Shown here piece after piece: positions 26,357 to 35,928 of a stretch of 64,000 nucleotides of DNA. The stretch comes from Clostridium sp. Marseille-P299 (GTDB lineage: Bacteria > Bacillota > Clostridia > Lachnospirales > Lachnospiraceae): the NCBI RefSeq assembly GCF_900078195.1, contig NZ_FJVE01000006.1:622501-686500 (forward strand). Direction: 5' to 3'. Every line of letters begins with the position of its first letter. Positions within the stretch are counted from its first letter, which is position 1. The notes beneath the pieces are model-generated. The model saw only the letters and a program-made list of their open reading frames with translations. It had not been told where the DNA came from and searched no databases. The position numbers were made by a program, and so were the translations under genes.

Positions 26357-28279
26357 TTAAATGTTATAATGTAAAACTGAAACTATTACACATATATTTA
26401 AACCAAATACCATTAAATACATCAATTTATTTGTTATCTCTTTTATATTTACTGTTATATTTTGGGATTGTACTAATATCAATATAGGAAATATAATAGG
26501 AATAAAATATCTACCTTGAATTCCTGATATTAATGTTGAACCCACGGGCGTCCATTGTACATATAAGCTTGTAGAAATTAACATTATAATTGAAAATACT
26601 AAACCAAAATAAATGTATTTCTCATTAATTAGATTACTACTATAAGACTTATTATCAATAAAGGTTGCAATAATTAATACTAATAAATATAAAAGTAAAA
26701 CAATGTGATTAATAGGAATATCTAACCATCCCATTTGTGTACCTAACATTGTATATAAAAACATTTCACCGTTATTAATATATGTTCGTACTAAAGCAAC
26801 AATATAGTATAAAGGTCTTGTAAGAATCAATTTTACTTGGCTAGCACTATCAACTCCTGGATTAAATTCTATTAAATAATTAGAAGATATCACAAGCCAA
26901 ACAATACTTACTACCATAACTGTTAATAAAACCTGTATAATATGTTTAAAATAATTTTTTTTATCACCAAATTTATCCTTAGGTATTAAGAAAAAAACTA
27001 AACAAAACGGAACATAGACAATTTTATATAGACTTATAACAATAGCCAATATATACATTAAAACATAATGTTTTCTTTGTAACTTTGAGACATTATATCT
27101 TAAATATAATGCAAATGATATCATAGCAAATGAAAGTGCTACAACCATTCCATCGGGTGCTAGTGAAATTGATTCATGAATATTCATTGGTAATAATGAA
27201 ATTAACAACATAATTTTTTTACCATATGGAATATATTTTATTGACAAGTAAGTTATTACAATAATCGAAATCATATTGAGAATTCGACCAAAATACTCAA
27301 GAGCAAGAACATTATTTGTAATTAATCTACCTATAAAAATACCTATTGCTTGTGGCATATAAGATATAGGTGCATATAAAGAGGTATTGGAAAATGTTAA
27401 AAACGTTCTATCCGAACTAATATTTTCATTTGATAATTCCTTAACCTCACTTATCCTCATATGCGTTCCAAATGTATTCAATCCAATTGGCAACTCTCTT
27501 CCTCCGGCACCCTCATTATTTTTATCAGAAATGAGATGCCCCTCAGATATTTCATATGCTCTGAAAAAATGAGATGGTTCATCAGGTATTCGATTCGGTG
27601 GGAGTACAAATTGATAAAATATGCTTAGACAAACAAATAATATCAAATAAATATTTTGAATTTTAATATCTCTTAAGTATAATAAAATACTTATAATTAT
27701 AAATAGAATAGTCGTAATTATAATGCATATATATAAAATTAAATTTTTATCATTATAACTATAAATTAATTTATAGCATAAACTTGATCCAACTTTTTCT
27801 TCACCTGAAACTATAAGATCACTATTTGGAATATTTGTATTTTGATAAGCTGCGATAGCATTACTATCACTATCAGCATCAGTTTCAATCCTTATAATAT
27901 ATTCATTATTTTTAGTATTCTTTAGCTTTTTATCAAGAACAAAATTATAATACTCATTATCACCTAATTTACTAGTATTAATTTCCCATTTTTGAATCTC
28001 ATTTTTACCTTCTAGTAAAGTTATCATCAAATTCGAGGTATTTTCCCTCGCAAAGGTTCCAAATAACAAAGATATTCCTTCTAATGTATTTTTATCGGAC
28101 ATAAACTTTTGTTCCAAATACATATTGTTTAATATCGGACCTACATAACTTGATGGAGCGATATCACTACTTGTCCAAATTGTAGTTTCTGTATTTCTAT
28201 TAATATTATATATAAATATAATCATTAAGAAATAGATGAATAAAGTTATACCACTATACTTTATAATATTTTTTTTCAC
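26357..28279 (-). CDS. DUF2142-family polytopic membrane protein (likely GT-C glycosyltransferase)
   Basis: The 640-residue protein has an N-terminal helix (about 10-27), an extracytoplasmic beta-rich domain (about 30-170), and then ten or so membrane helices to the C-terminus. The loop after the third helix reads PPNRIPDEPSHFFRAYE, the DUF2142 signature whose acidic residues resemble the catalytic loop of GT-C enzymes. It uses a GTG start with AAGGAG 11 bases upstream. Next to gtrB and gtrA it is the obvious candidate for the third component that transfers the flipped lipid-linked sugar to the polymer. The DUF assignment is firm; the activity is inferred. Confidence 0.8.
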   Translation of the reverse strand: MKKNIIKYSGITLFIYFLMIIFIYNINRNTETTIWTSSDIAPSSYVGPILNNMYLEQKFMSDKNTLEGISLLFGTFARENTSNLMITLLEGKNEIQKWEINTSKLGDNEYYNFVLDKKLKNTKNNEYIIRIETDADSDSNAIAAYQNTNIPNSDLIVSGEEKVGSSLCYKLIYSYNDKNLILYICIIITTILFIIISILLYLRDIKIQNIYLILFVCLSIFYQFVLPPNRIPDEPSHFFRAYEISEGHLISDKNNEGAGGRELPIGLNTFGTHMRISEVKELSNENISSDRTFLTFSNTSLYAPISYMPQAIGIFIGRLITNNVLALEYFGRILNMISIIVITYLSIKYIPYGKKIMLLISLLPMNIHESISLAPDGMVVALSFAMISFALYLRYNVSKLQRKHYVLMYILAIVISLYKIVYVPFCLVFFLIPKDKFGDKKNYFKHIIQVLLTVMVVSIVWLVISSNYLIEFNPGVDSASQVKLILTRPLYYIVALVRTYINNGEMFLYTMLGTQMGWLDIPINHIVLLLYLLVLIIATFIDNKSYSSNLINEKYIYFGLVFSIIMLISTSLYVQWTPVGSTLISGIQGRYFIPIIFPILILVQSQNITVNIKEITNKLMYLMVFGLNICVIVSVLHYNI

Positions 28280-28327
28280 TTTATTTATAGCTCCTTATTT
28301 AATTGTTTTATATGTAAATTTATATGT

Positions 28328-28386
28328 AATAGTGGTTTATACATACGTATAAACCACTATTTAGAAAACATCTAAGTATATGTCAA
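28328..28386 (-). promoter_or_regulatory. Perfect 15-bp palindrome just downstream of a TTGACA promoter
   Basis: AATAGTGGTTTATAC (28328-28342) pairs perfectly with 28347-28361 across a 4-base loop. On the minus strand TTGACA (28386-28381) and, 17 bases on, TAAATA (28363-28358) would place transcription start inside this palindrome. It may be an operator, the 5-prime hairpin of the DUF2142 transcript, or a terminator for the acyltransferase gene; no T-run follows it. Confidence 0.5.
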
Positions 28387-28474
28387 AAGCACAGACCAAA
28401 ACGCTCTAAGTCAGAATTGATATTGCCATACAGTACAATAACATTCATTCAAATTAATAATAGTTAATAATTGC

Positions 28475-29599
28475 TTAAACCTTAACTAATTTATTCTTTA
28501 AGTTCAATATAGGTTTCTCTATTATATTCCATGATAAGATAGATACTAATAAAACAACTATGCTAGACAATACAAAAAAAGTAGAAAAACCTAATTTGTC
28601 TTTAAAATATAAAGCTAAAAATTGTTGAATTGGAAATGCATATATATATATTCCATATGACCAGTCTCCATACTTTTTTATGTTCATAAATGGTCTAAGT
28701 AAACATATATACATAGTTACATAAGGTAATAACAATAATAAACTATACTTAACATATCCATAACGAGCTGATAAAATTAGTAAAATAGTAAATAGTAAAA
28801 ATATATTTTTATTATACTTAATTTTATCTTTATAACAGTATATCATTGATCCTGCTATAAAATAATACCCCAATTCAATTAAGGAATTAACTCTACTAGT
28901 TCCAAACAACCAAAATACATCATCAATTATAATAGGAGCTTTTCCAAAACGTATATTATAAAATACTAGTAATAAGCTGATTATGTATATTAGTTTCATA
29001 CGTTCTCTTTTTTTCAAGACACTATACGTGGAAATAAACATGATAAAAAAATAGCAAGCAACTTCATAGGGCAAGGTCCACATAGATGCATTTATACTAC
29101 TTGGAAAAGGGTTTTTACTAAATACATCTGCTAATGAATAGTGAAAACCAAAAATACCAAAAGTTACATTATAAAATAGATATTTGAATGGATCACCTGT
29201 TCTTAAATACTCAATAAAATCTAATTCACTTACTATTGGTCCTAAAATAAATACGCTTAATACTAAAGAAAAGAATAGAGCAGGAAATATTCTTAAGCCC
29301 CTCTTTATAATGTAATCTTTATTACTTTTTGAATTCATCATACTCTGAGTGATTAGAAAACCACTAATAATAAAAAACATATATACAGCAACAGAACCAG
29401 ATCCTATCTGCTCTCTAGAAAAAATGGCTAAAAAATCTTTAGCACCTGTAGGGCTACTTAACGTTGGACCATATAAAACAGGGTACGTATGTCCATATAA
29501 AACAATTACTGCTAATATAAGCCTAATTATATCCATTGAATTATTCTTATAATTATATTTATCTTCAAATGAGATAACCCCTTTATGCTTTGCTAACAT
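28475..29599 (-). CDS. Acyltransferase-3 family membrane O-acyltransferase
   Basis: The 374-residue protein has the acyltransferase-3 layout: about ten membrane helices, an opening FEDKYNYKNNSMDIIRLILAV block, a histidine in LYGHTYPVL near residue 36 (the family catalytic histidine), FFIISGFLI near 75 and a WTLPYEV motif near 173. Such enzymes transfer acetyl or other acyl groups to sugars of surface glycans. GGGAGG precedes the ATG. It lies directly after the giant glycosyltransferase gene, so O-acylation of the exported polymer is likely. Confidence 0.88.
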   Translation of the reverse strand: MLAKHKGVISFEDKYNYKNNSMDIIRLILAVIVLYGHTYPVLYGPTLSSPTGAKDFLAIFSREQIGSGSVAVYMFFIISGFLITQSMMNSKSNKDYIIKRGLRIFPALFFSLVLSVFILGPIVSELDFIEYLRTGDPFKYLFYNVTFGIFGFHYSLADVFSKNPFPSSINASMWTLPYEVACYFFIMFISTYSVLKKRERMKLIYIISLLLVFYNIRFGKAPIIIDDVFWLFGTSRVNSLIELGYYFIAGSMIYCYKDKIKYNKNIFLLFTILLILSARYGYVKYSLLLLLPYVTMYICLLRPFMNIKKYGDWSYGIYIYAFPIQQFLALYFKDKLGFSTFFVLSSIVVLLVSILSWNIIEKPILNLKNKLVKV

Positions 29600-29652
29600 T
29601 TAACTTATTCCTCCCAAAATGATCTAAAAGATTTATTAATTATCATTTTACA

Positions 29653-32600
29653 TTATGATCTTAAGATAAAATTCTTTGCTTCACTTCCACTATTATTAGT
29701 TATATAACTTTTTAATACTCTCTCATGTGCTTTGCTAGCAACTTTTTGCCTTAATTCTTTATTCTCGATTAATATAACCAACGCTTTTAACCATTCCTCT
29801 CTATTTTTGCATAAATATCCATCAACACCATCGTTAATAACTAATGCCAATTCGTCATTATAACTTGCAACTGTAGGAACCTTTACCAATGCCGCCTCTG
29901 TCCATTTATTTTCAGATTTACAAGCATGAAAAAAAGTATTTTCTAACGGCATTAAGTTAATGTCAATCGAAGCAATTTCTTTAGGTAAATTTCTCCAGTC
30001 CATAAAATCAAAATGCTCAAGCCTATTGCTATATTTATTAAATTGCTCATCTATTTCTAAGCAACCACCAGTTTTTAAGTATACATTTGGATACTTTTCC
30101 ATTATTTTTATTAAAGCCTGGCTAATTATCTCAAAATCTGCATTATGCGTATTGGATCCACTAAAATATCCCAATACAATTCTTTCTTTATTACTATCTT
30201 TATCTTCTATAGCTCTCAGAGATAATGTCAACATTTCAAGACTTGCAACATTTCTATTTACACAAACAGGTATATTCGGAAAATCAGCACTTATAGCATC
30301 TTTCATATGTTTGGTAGAAGTCAAAAAACCATCACATAATTTCATACATTCAAAAATATTATGTGAATAGTTCTCAAAATCTTTATATTCAGGATGTTTT
30401 AAAAACTCGAGAGATTTTATTTTATCATAATTAAAAATAAAATCATCTATATCATAAAATACCTTTATATTATATCTATGGCACTTTTCTACAAATTCTC
30501 TAATACTATCAGTAATTGAACACCTATAAATTACTACCGATTGATACATATTTAAATCAACATTATTCAGATCTTTGGTTTCAATAAACTTTGACACAAT
30601 TCCAAGTGTCAGTAATTGTTCGATAAAATGTTCTACCCTATAACGTGACGAAAATGATATATATTCAGCAATAAAGAGAACTTCTTTTTTGTCCACCATA
30701 CTTATAAGCTCACTATAGCTATTCTTATAATAATTTAATATACAATCTAAAGCTACAGAAGCATCAATTTTAGGAATTATTATACCTTTTTTATACTCTC
30801 CTACTCTTTCTGCTGGCGCCCCAATATCAAAAACAGCCACTGGATATCCCATTTTCATAGCTTCTTCCGTTGTATACGAAAAAGTCTCTGGCCAAATCGA
30901 TGTAATGAAAAATATATCTATATCATAACTTAAAACTAATTTAGGTATTTCTTCGGGCTTATATTTACCAGTTTGAATAAAATGGTTACTTTCCATTTTT
31001 TCCATTGACTCCCCAATAAGAATAATATTAATGTTAAGATTTCTTGATTCGATAATATTCAATAATTCTTTAATTATTTTTACCCCTTTATGTTCGCTAA
31101 GAACCCCTAAAAGACCTATATTTAATGTTTTAGTTACTTTATACTTATGATTCAAATCAACTAAATAATTTACCTGATGAGGAATTAGCTTAATATTAGG
31201 CAAATCTCCATAAGATTTTTTTAAAAGACTAATAGAGTTATTGGAAAATCCTATAATTTCATCACAATTTTCTAATAACTTTTTCCATTTAATCCTCCAT
31301 ACTGACATACTTTCATATTGCAAATAATTATTAAATTTCATATTATTAACTATACATTTTTCACAATCGCTTATATTAGGGATTCCACAATATTCCCCTT
31401 TATAATTTATTAAATTTGTAGAAGGACAAATTGAATAAAAGTCATGTAATAAAAATGTTAAACTAATATCTTTGCTTTCTTTTATTTTTAATATTATATC
31501 AAAAAGATTATACAAATTCGGATATGTAACTAACTCATTTATCCATATTTTATTGATATGAAATATATCAAAAATCTGTAAAACTTCTTCGATATTATTA
31601 AAGTAATAAGCTAACTTATAATCTTTAAAATAATAATCAAGTGTATAATTGTTTCTACCAATATCATATTTACATATAAAAATACTATTTCCTTCACTGA
31701 TAATAGCTTTTACTTTATTATTAAGATAAGCAGATGCTCCCCCTCCAATATTATGATCAAAGGCAAACACTACTTTATTTTCCACAATATTACAGCTTAT
31801 TGCCATTATCATTAAATCTCTAATTTTTTTAACGGGATCCTTTTCACAATATTTAGCTACATCAATATCATAATTTGGGTGCTTTTTTAAAAGAAGTTTT
31901 TTATTCTTTTCTAGAAGTTCTTTCTTCTCAGAACTCATAAAACTTCCACCATGTTTATGATACACAAATAGATTTTCAACATGTACATTTTTAAATCCTG
32001 CTTTTATAGCTCTTTGACACCAATCATTTTCTTCGCCATACCCTCTAATGAATGTATCATCATCTAATAATCCTACGCTCTTAATTGCATCTCTACTCAT
32101 GCCCATACAAAAACCAACTCCCGTCGGAATTATTTCAAAAGTTGGATTTATTCTTTGAAACTGACTATCAATTGAATTTACATCTAAATTTTCAAAAATA
32201 ACATTATCTTCACAAAAATTAGGAAAACTACATATTGTACCACATGTAGTAAATGGCGTTGTAGTGGCCACACTGTTATCTAATAAGATTGGAGCCATAA
32301 GTCTTTCTAACCAATATTCAGGTAATTCAACGTCTGTATTCAATAAAACAATATGATTTGTACTAAATTTGAGTCCTTTATTTACTGTTTTAACAAACCC
32401 TAAATTTTCTTCATTTTCAAGTACAATTACATTATTCTCTTTTTTCCTTAAGTTATCTAAGAAAGGTGCTATTCTAGAATCTGTACTTTTATCATTTATA
32501 ATTATCAAACGATATTTCATTTTAGTTCTTTTAACTGAATTAAACAACGCCTCGAAATAATCATATCCATTATAAACAGGTACTATAATATCTATTTTCT

Positions 32601-34662
32601 CATTATTTTCATCGCTATTGATATACAGATCATTTACATTCTTTTCAATAAGTTCAATAATATTTTCTCTAGGTGTAGATACATCACTAGTAGTAGAAAT
32701 TTTAAAACCTAAAATATTTCTTATCTCTTTTATTTCTCCATCTTTTAATAAAGTTAACGCAGTCTTTATATTCCTTTTATTTATCTTCTTAATAAATAAA
32801 TTTATCCTTTTTCTCAATGGATTATTTATCTTATTGAGAAGTATTAAAGACACTTTTCCATTTACTGTACATTCAATATATATTTTTAATTTTTTATAAT
32901 TAGATATACTACACTTAATTGAAAATCCACTATTTTTTGCATTTTCATTTTTATAAACATTGTATACGTCATCCCTTATAATTCGATCTTTTACATCAAC
33001 ACTATATTCATTTCTATTACTAATTAACTTTACTTTTAAGTCTTCAATTAAATTATTAGAATTAAATACCCACCCAACAACATTCAAGACATCATTGTTT
33101 ATTTCTAAACAGTCAATACCATAATAAAAATCACTTAATTCTATTTTATTTTTTTTTTTGAATTTATTTTTTATCTGTTTAAATATATTTAAAATTTTCC
33201 AACTTTTTGAAGTATAAACCAAAGTCAATTCTTCTCTCACGGCATCTTTTTCCACTAATGCAGCGTGATGATGCTCAATAAAATAATTCTTCTCTTTTTC
33301 TAATTGATTATTTTTATTTTCTAACTCACCATTTTTATTTTCTAATTCACTATTTTTATTTTCTAATTCTTCATTTTCATGTTTTAATGTTTCAATTATA
33401 CCTTTAAGATAATTATTGTAATTAAAGGTATTATCTATCTTATCTTCTAGTTGTGAAACTTTATCTGAAAATTTACATATATCCACCCTAGATTGTTCTA
33501 ATATAGAATTATTACTCTCTATTAAAGCATGGAATCGATTTTCCAAAGCATTCTTTTCATTTATAAGTTTATCATTGGTTTCTTGTAATTTCTTATTATG
33601 ATCTTCAATCTGGTTAATATATAATGTAGTTTTTGAATACTCCAATAACTTATCAAATATATCAATATATTCAATTTCATTTATAACTAATATATCTGCA
33701 GTTACTTTTATATATCCACTATCTTTTTCATTAAATTGTATGGTTATATTAGGGTCGGTATTATTAAAAAGCAAATAATTACCTATATGAAATCCATTCG
33801 TTAAATATTGAATAGTATTTCCATTTGAATTTATAATTCTTAAGTTTTTTAAAATACAGATTGCCGCTTCAATTGGATCTATACGAATAGACTTATAATT
33901 TTCAATCGATTCAACTTTTAAATCCAAATGATTATTTTTGATGCAATCATTATATTTATAAGTATGTGATTCATTGAATCCATCCCCTAAATCATAATAT
34001 ATTTTACTAGATAACTTGTTTTGCTTTAATGAGTCAATGTCTATCCTTAATTTCATTTCATATTCATAAATAATATTTTCAATATCACGTCTTTTTTCAA
34101 AAACCACTGCCCAAGGACATATAAAACTAACATCAGTTACCAGATTTCTATAAAATGAATTATCCGCAAATATTCTTGCCCAATATTCTAAGAGTTGTAC
34201 ATTAACATGTGTACAATCTTCAATATCATCAGGAGTAGAAGTAAAAATTATTGTGTTAGTATAGTTACATAAATTTTGTATAGCCTCTTTTCCTTTTTCT
34301 GGATAAAGGTGTTCTAATACTTCTATTGTAATTATTAAATCAAATTTCTGTGGTATATTTTCTGGTAATGCCTCATCAATTGAATGAACAAAGCAGTATG
34401 GTTTTATATCTTCTCTAACCCTTGCAATTGTATACTCAGATATATCAAAACCATAGGCTTCTACTCCTCGATCCCTTAAAGCTTCCACTAAATATCCCAT
34501 TGCACATCCAGCATCAAGTACAGTCTTAGGATTGTATAATTCAATAATTTCATCTGCAATTTTATTAAATAAAGGTGTCCATTGTTCTCTATCCATGTAA
34601 TTTCCACCACCATTATTTTCATAAAATTCATTAAAAAAATAACTATTATATTTGGAATTCAT
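29653..34662 (-). CDS. Giant methyltransferase / coiled-coil / three-glycosyltransferase protein
   Basis: At 1669 residues this is the largest protein in the window. In order: a class I SAM methyltransferase (about 30-195, motif I VLDAGCAMGY at 48-57); a beta-rich segment (about 220-340); a long coiled coil (about 345-480) with near-perfect heptads ELENKNS/ELENKNG/ELENKNN; a SKSWKI hinge; a second beta-rich domain (about 505-610); a GT2 domain (about 687-920, IDIIVPVYNG, LLNTDVELPE, GYGEENDWCQRA); a GT4-like domain (about 960-1310, GLLGVLSEHKGV, ETFSYTTEEAMKMG); and a second GT4-like domain (about 1320-1669, FHACKSENKWTEAA). It is soluble, AT-rich, with AGGAGAG before the ATG. It follows wzm-wzt and probably polymerises, and perhaps caps, the exported glycan. 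The domain calls are firm; the roles are inferred. Confidence 0.88.
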   Translation of the reverse strand: MNSKYNSYFFNEFYENNGGGNYMDREQWTPLFNKIADEIIELYNPKTVLDAGCAMGYLVEALRDRGVEAYGFDISEYTIARVREDIKPYCFVHSIDEALPENIPQKFDLIITIEVLEHLYPEKGKEAIQNLCNYTNTIIFTSTPDDIEDCTHVNVQLLEYWARIFADNSFYRNLVTDVSFICPWAVVFEKRRDIENIIYEYEMKLRIDIDSLKQNKLSSKIYYDLGDGFNESHTYKYNDCIKNNHLDLKVESIENYKSIRIDPIEAAICILKNLRIINSNGNTIQYLTNGFHIGNYLLFNNTDPNITIQFNEKDSGYIKVTADILVINEIEYIDIFDKLLEYSKTTLYINQIEDHNKKLQETNDKLINEKNALENRFHALIESNNSILEQSRVDICKFSDKVSQLEDKIDNTFNYNNYLKGIIETLKHENEELENKNSELENKNGELENKNNQLEKEKNYFIEHHHAALVEKDAVREELTLVYTSKSWKILNIFKQIKNKFKKKNKIELSDFYYGIDCLEINNDVLNVVGWVFNSNNLIEDLKVKLISNRNEYSVDVKDRIIRDDVYNVYKNENAKNSGFSIKCSISNYKKLKIYIECTVNGKVSLILLNKINNPLRKRINLFIKKINKRNIKTALTLLKDGEIKEIRNILGFKISTTSDVSTPRENIIELIEKNVNDLYINSDENNEKIDIIVPVYNGYDYFEALFNSVKRTKMKYRLIIINDKSTDSRIAPFLDNLRKKENNVIVLENEENLGFVKTVNKGLKFSTNHIVLLNTDVELPEYWLERLMAPILLDNSVATTTPFTTCGTICSFPNFCEDNVIFENLDVNSIDSQFQRINPTFEIIPTGVGFCMGMSRDAIKSVGLLDDDTFIRGYGEENDWCQRAIKAGFKNVHVENLFVYHKHGGSFMSSEKKELLEKNKKLLLKKHPNYDIDVAKYCEKDPVKKIRDLMIMAISCNIVENKVVFAFDHNIGGGASAYLNNKVKAIISEGNSIFICKYDIGRNNYTLDYYFKDYKLAYYFNNIEEVLQIFDIFHINKIWINELVTYPNLYNLFDIILKIKESKDISLTFLLHDFYSICPSTNLINYKGEYCGIPNISDCEKCIVNNMKFNNYLQYESMSVWRIKWKKLLENCDEIIGFSNNSISLLKKSYGDLPNIKLIPHQVNYLVDLNHKYKVTKTLNIGLLGVLSEHKGVKIIKELLNIIESRNLNINIILIGESMEKMESNHFIQTGKYKPEEIPKLVLSYDIDIFFITSIWPETFSYTTEEAMKMGYPVAVFDIGAPAERVGEYKKGIIIPKIDASVALDCILNYYKNSYSELISMVDKKEVLFIAEYISFSSRYRVEHFIEQLLTLGIVSKFIETKDLNNVDLNMYQSVVIYRCSITDSIREFVEKCHRYNIKVFYDIDDFIFNYDKIKSLEFLKHPEYKDFENYSHNIFECMKLCDGFLTSTKHMKDAISADFPNIPVCVNRNVASLEMLTLSLRAIEDKDSNKERIVLGYFSGSNTHNADFEIISQALIKIMEKYPNVYLKTGGCLEIDEQFNKYSNRLEHFDFMDWRNLPKEIASIDINLMPLENTFFHACKSENKWTEAALVKVPTVASYNDELALVINDGVDGYLCKNREEWLKALVILIENKELRQKVASKAHERVLKSYITNNSGSEAKNFILRS
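33303..33386 (-). repeat. 21-bp tandem repeat coding coiled-coil heptads
   Basis: Four successive 21-base units (33303-33323, 33324-33344, 33345-33365, 33366-33386) share a core such as ATTTTTATTTTCTA on the plus strand. Each codes one seven-residue heptad of the coiled coil at residues 426-453. The first three are nearly identical. Confidence 0.9.
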
Positions 34663-34692
34663 TTTTTCTCTCCTATTTTTAGGTAATGATAA

Positions 34693-35916
34693 TCAGTTGT
34701 CAAACCATTTATGAGGAATAATATATCGTCCCTCTCCACTATAATCTGAAACTACATTTATTTTCTTAATCATATCTATATAGTGAATCGGTACAGTAGC
34801 AGTTTCTTCAAATAATGCAACATTAAAATAATATTGCCCCCCATTTGATCGAAGGCCATAAGGATACTCTAAGGTTATTTTATTTCTTCCATACTTCCAT
34901 GGTATCTCTATACCATCAAGTAAAGTATTTAATCCACACATATAATCATCATCTATACCTAATAGCGCTATACCGATAACTGGCTCACTCAAATTTTCAT
35001 CATAAACATCGTATGTTACCCTTATTTTAATATACTCATCATATTTTATTTCTTCTACAGATTGATTGTTTTCATTTAAAATTTCGAAGTTAATAATCTC
35101 TGCTATATTATCACCAGGCGTAAACTCTTTTTCAGTATTTTCGATAGAACTATTTTTAATTTCTCCTAAATCTTCAAGTTCTCCTAATTTAAGAAAATCT
35201 AAATATTTATCAATAACTTCGTTTACTTCACCCACTAATTTAATTTCTCCGTTATTCAACCATATAGCTTTTGTACAAAATCTTCTAATAGCATTTGTAT
35301 CATGAGAAACAAATAAAACTGTAGTTCCTCCTTGCATCATACTTTTCATTTTATTCATACATTTAATTTGAAAATGCATATCTCCAACCGAAAGTGCTTC
35401 ATCCACAATCAAAATTTCAGGTTCAACATTTATAGCTACTGCAAAAGCTAACCTGGCGAACATCCCTGAAGAATATGTTTTTACTGGTTGATTAATAAAT
35501 TCTCCAATATCTGCAAACTGAACAATATCATCTAAACGCTTGTCCATCTCCTCTTTTGTATACCCCATAATAGTACCGTTTAAATATATATTTTCTATTC
35601 CAGTATATTCACTATTAAACCCAGCACCAAGTTCAAGTAATGCTGATATTTTTCCCTTTACTGCAACTTTTCCTGAAGTAGGGGACAAAACTCCTGTTAT
35701 AATCTTTAAAAGTGTTGATTTTCCAGAACCATTTGTTCCAACTATACCAATATTCTCACCCTTTTCAACTTTAAAGGATATATTGTTTAATGCATAGTGT
35801 TTATTATGATACTCTTTATTTTTAAAGCTCAGAGATTCCTTCATTCTATCTAAAGGTCGATCATATAGCTTATATACCTTAAATAATTCTTCAATCTCAA
35901 TCATTAATTTCCCCAT
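34693..35916 (-). CDS. wzt: Polysaccharide ABC exporter ATPase with Wzt C-terminal domain
   Basis: The 407-residue protein has an N-terminal ABC ATPase (about 1-240) with Walker A GTNGSGKS near 61, signature YSSGMFARLAFAVA and Walker B ILIVDEALSVGD. A C-terminal beta-sandwich (about 265-400) matches the Wzt_C domain. In ABC-dependent O-antigen systems this extra domain binds the finished glycan end and selects it for export. AAAGGA precedes the chosen ATG; an internal ATG five codons on is also possible. It pairs with the permease 12 bp upstream. Confidence 0.92.
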   Translation of the reverse strand: MGKLMIEIEELFKVYKLYDRPLDRMKESLSFKNKEYHNKHYALNNISFKVEKGENIGIVGTNGSGKSTLLKIITGVLSPTSGKVAVKGKISALLELGAGFNSEYTGIENIYLNGTIMGYTKEEMDKRLDDIVQFADIGEFINQPVKTYSSGMFARLAFAVAINVEPEILIVDEALSVGDMHFQIKCMNKMKSMMQGGTTVLFVSHDTNAIRRFCTKAIWLNNGEIKLVGEVNEVIDKYLDFLKLGELEDLGEIKNSSIENTEKEFTPGDNIAEIINFEILNENNQSVEEIKYDEYIKIRVTYDVYDENLSEPVIGIALLGIDDDYMCGLNTLLDGIEIPWKYGRNKITLEYPYGLRSNGGQYYFNVALFEETATVPIHYIDMIKKINVVSDYSGEGRYIIPHKWFDN

Positions 35917-35928
35917 GTTATATCCTTT

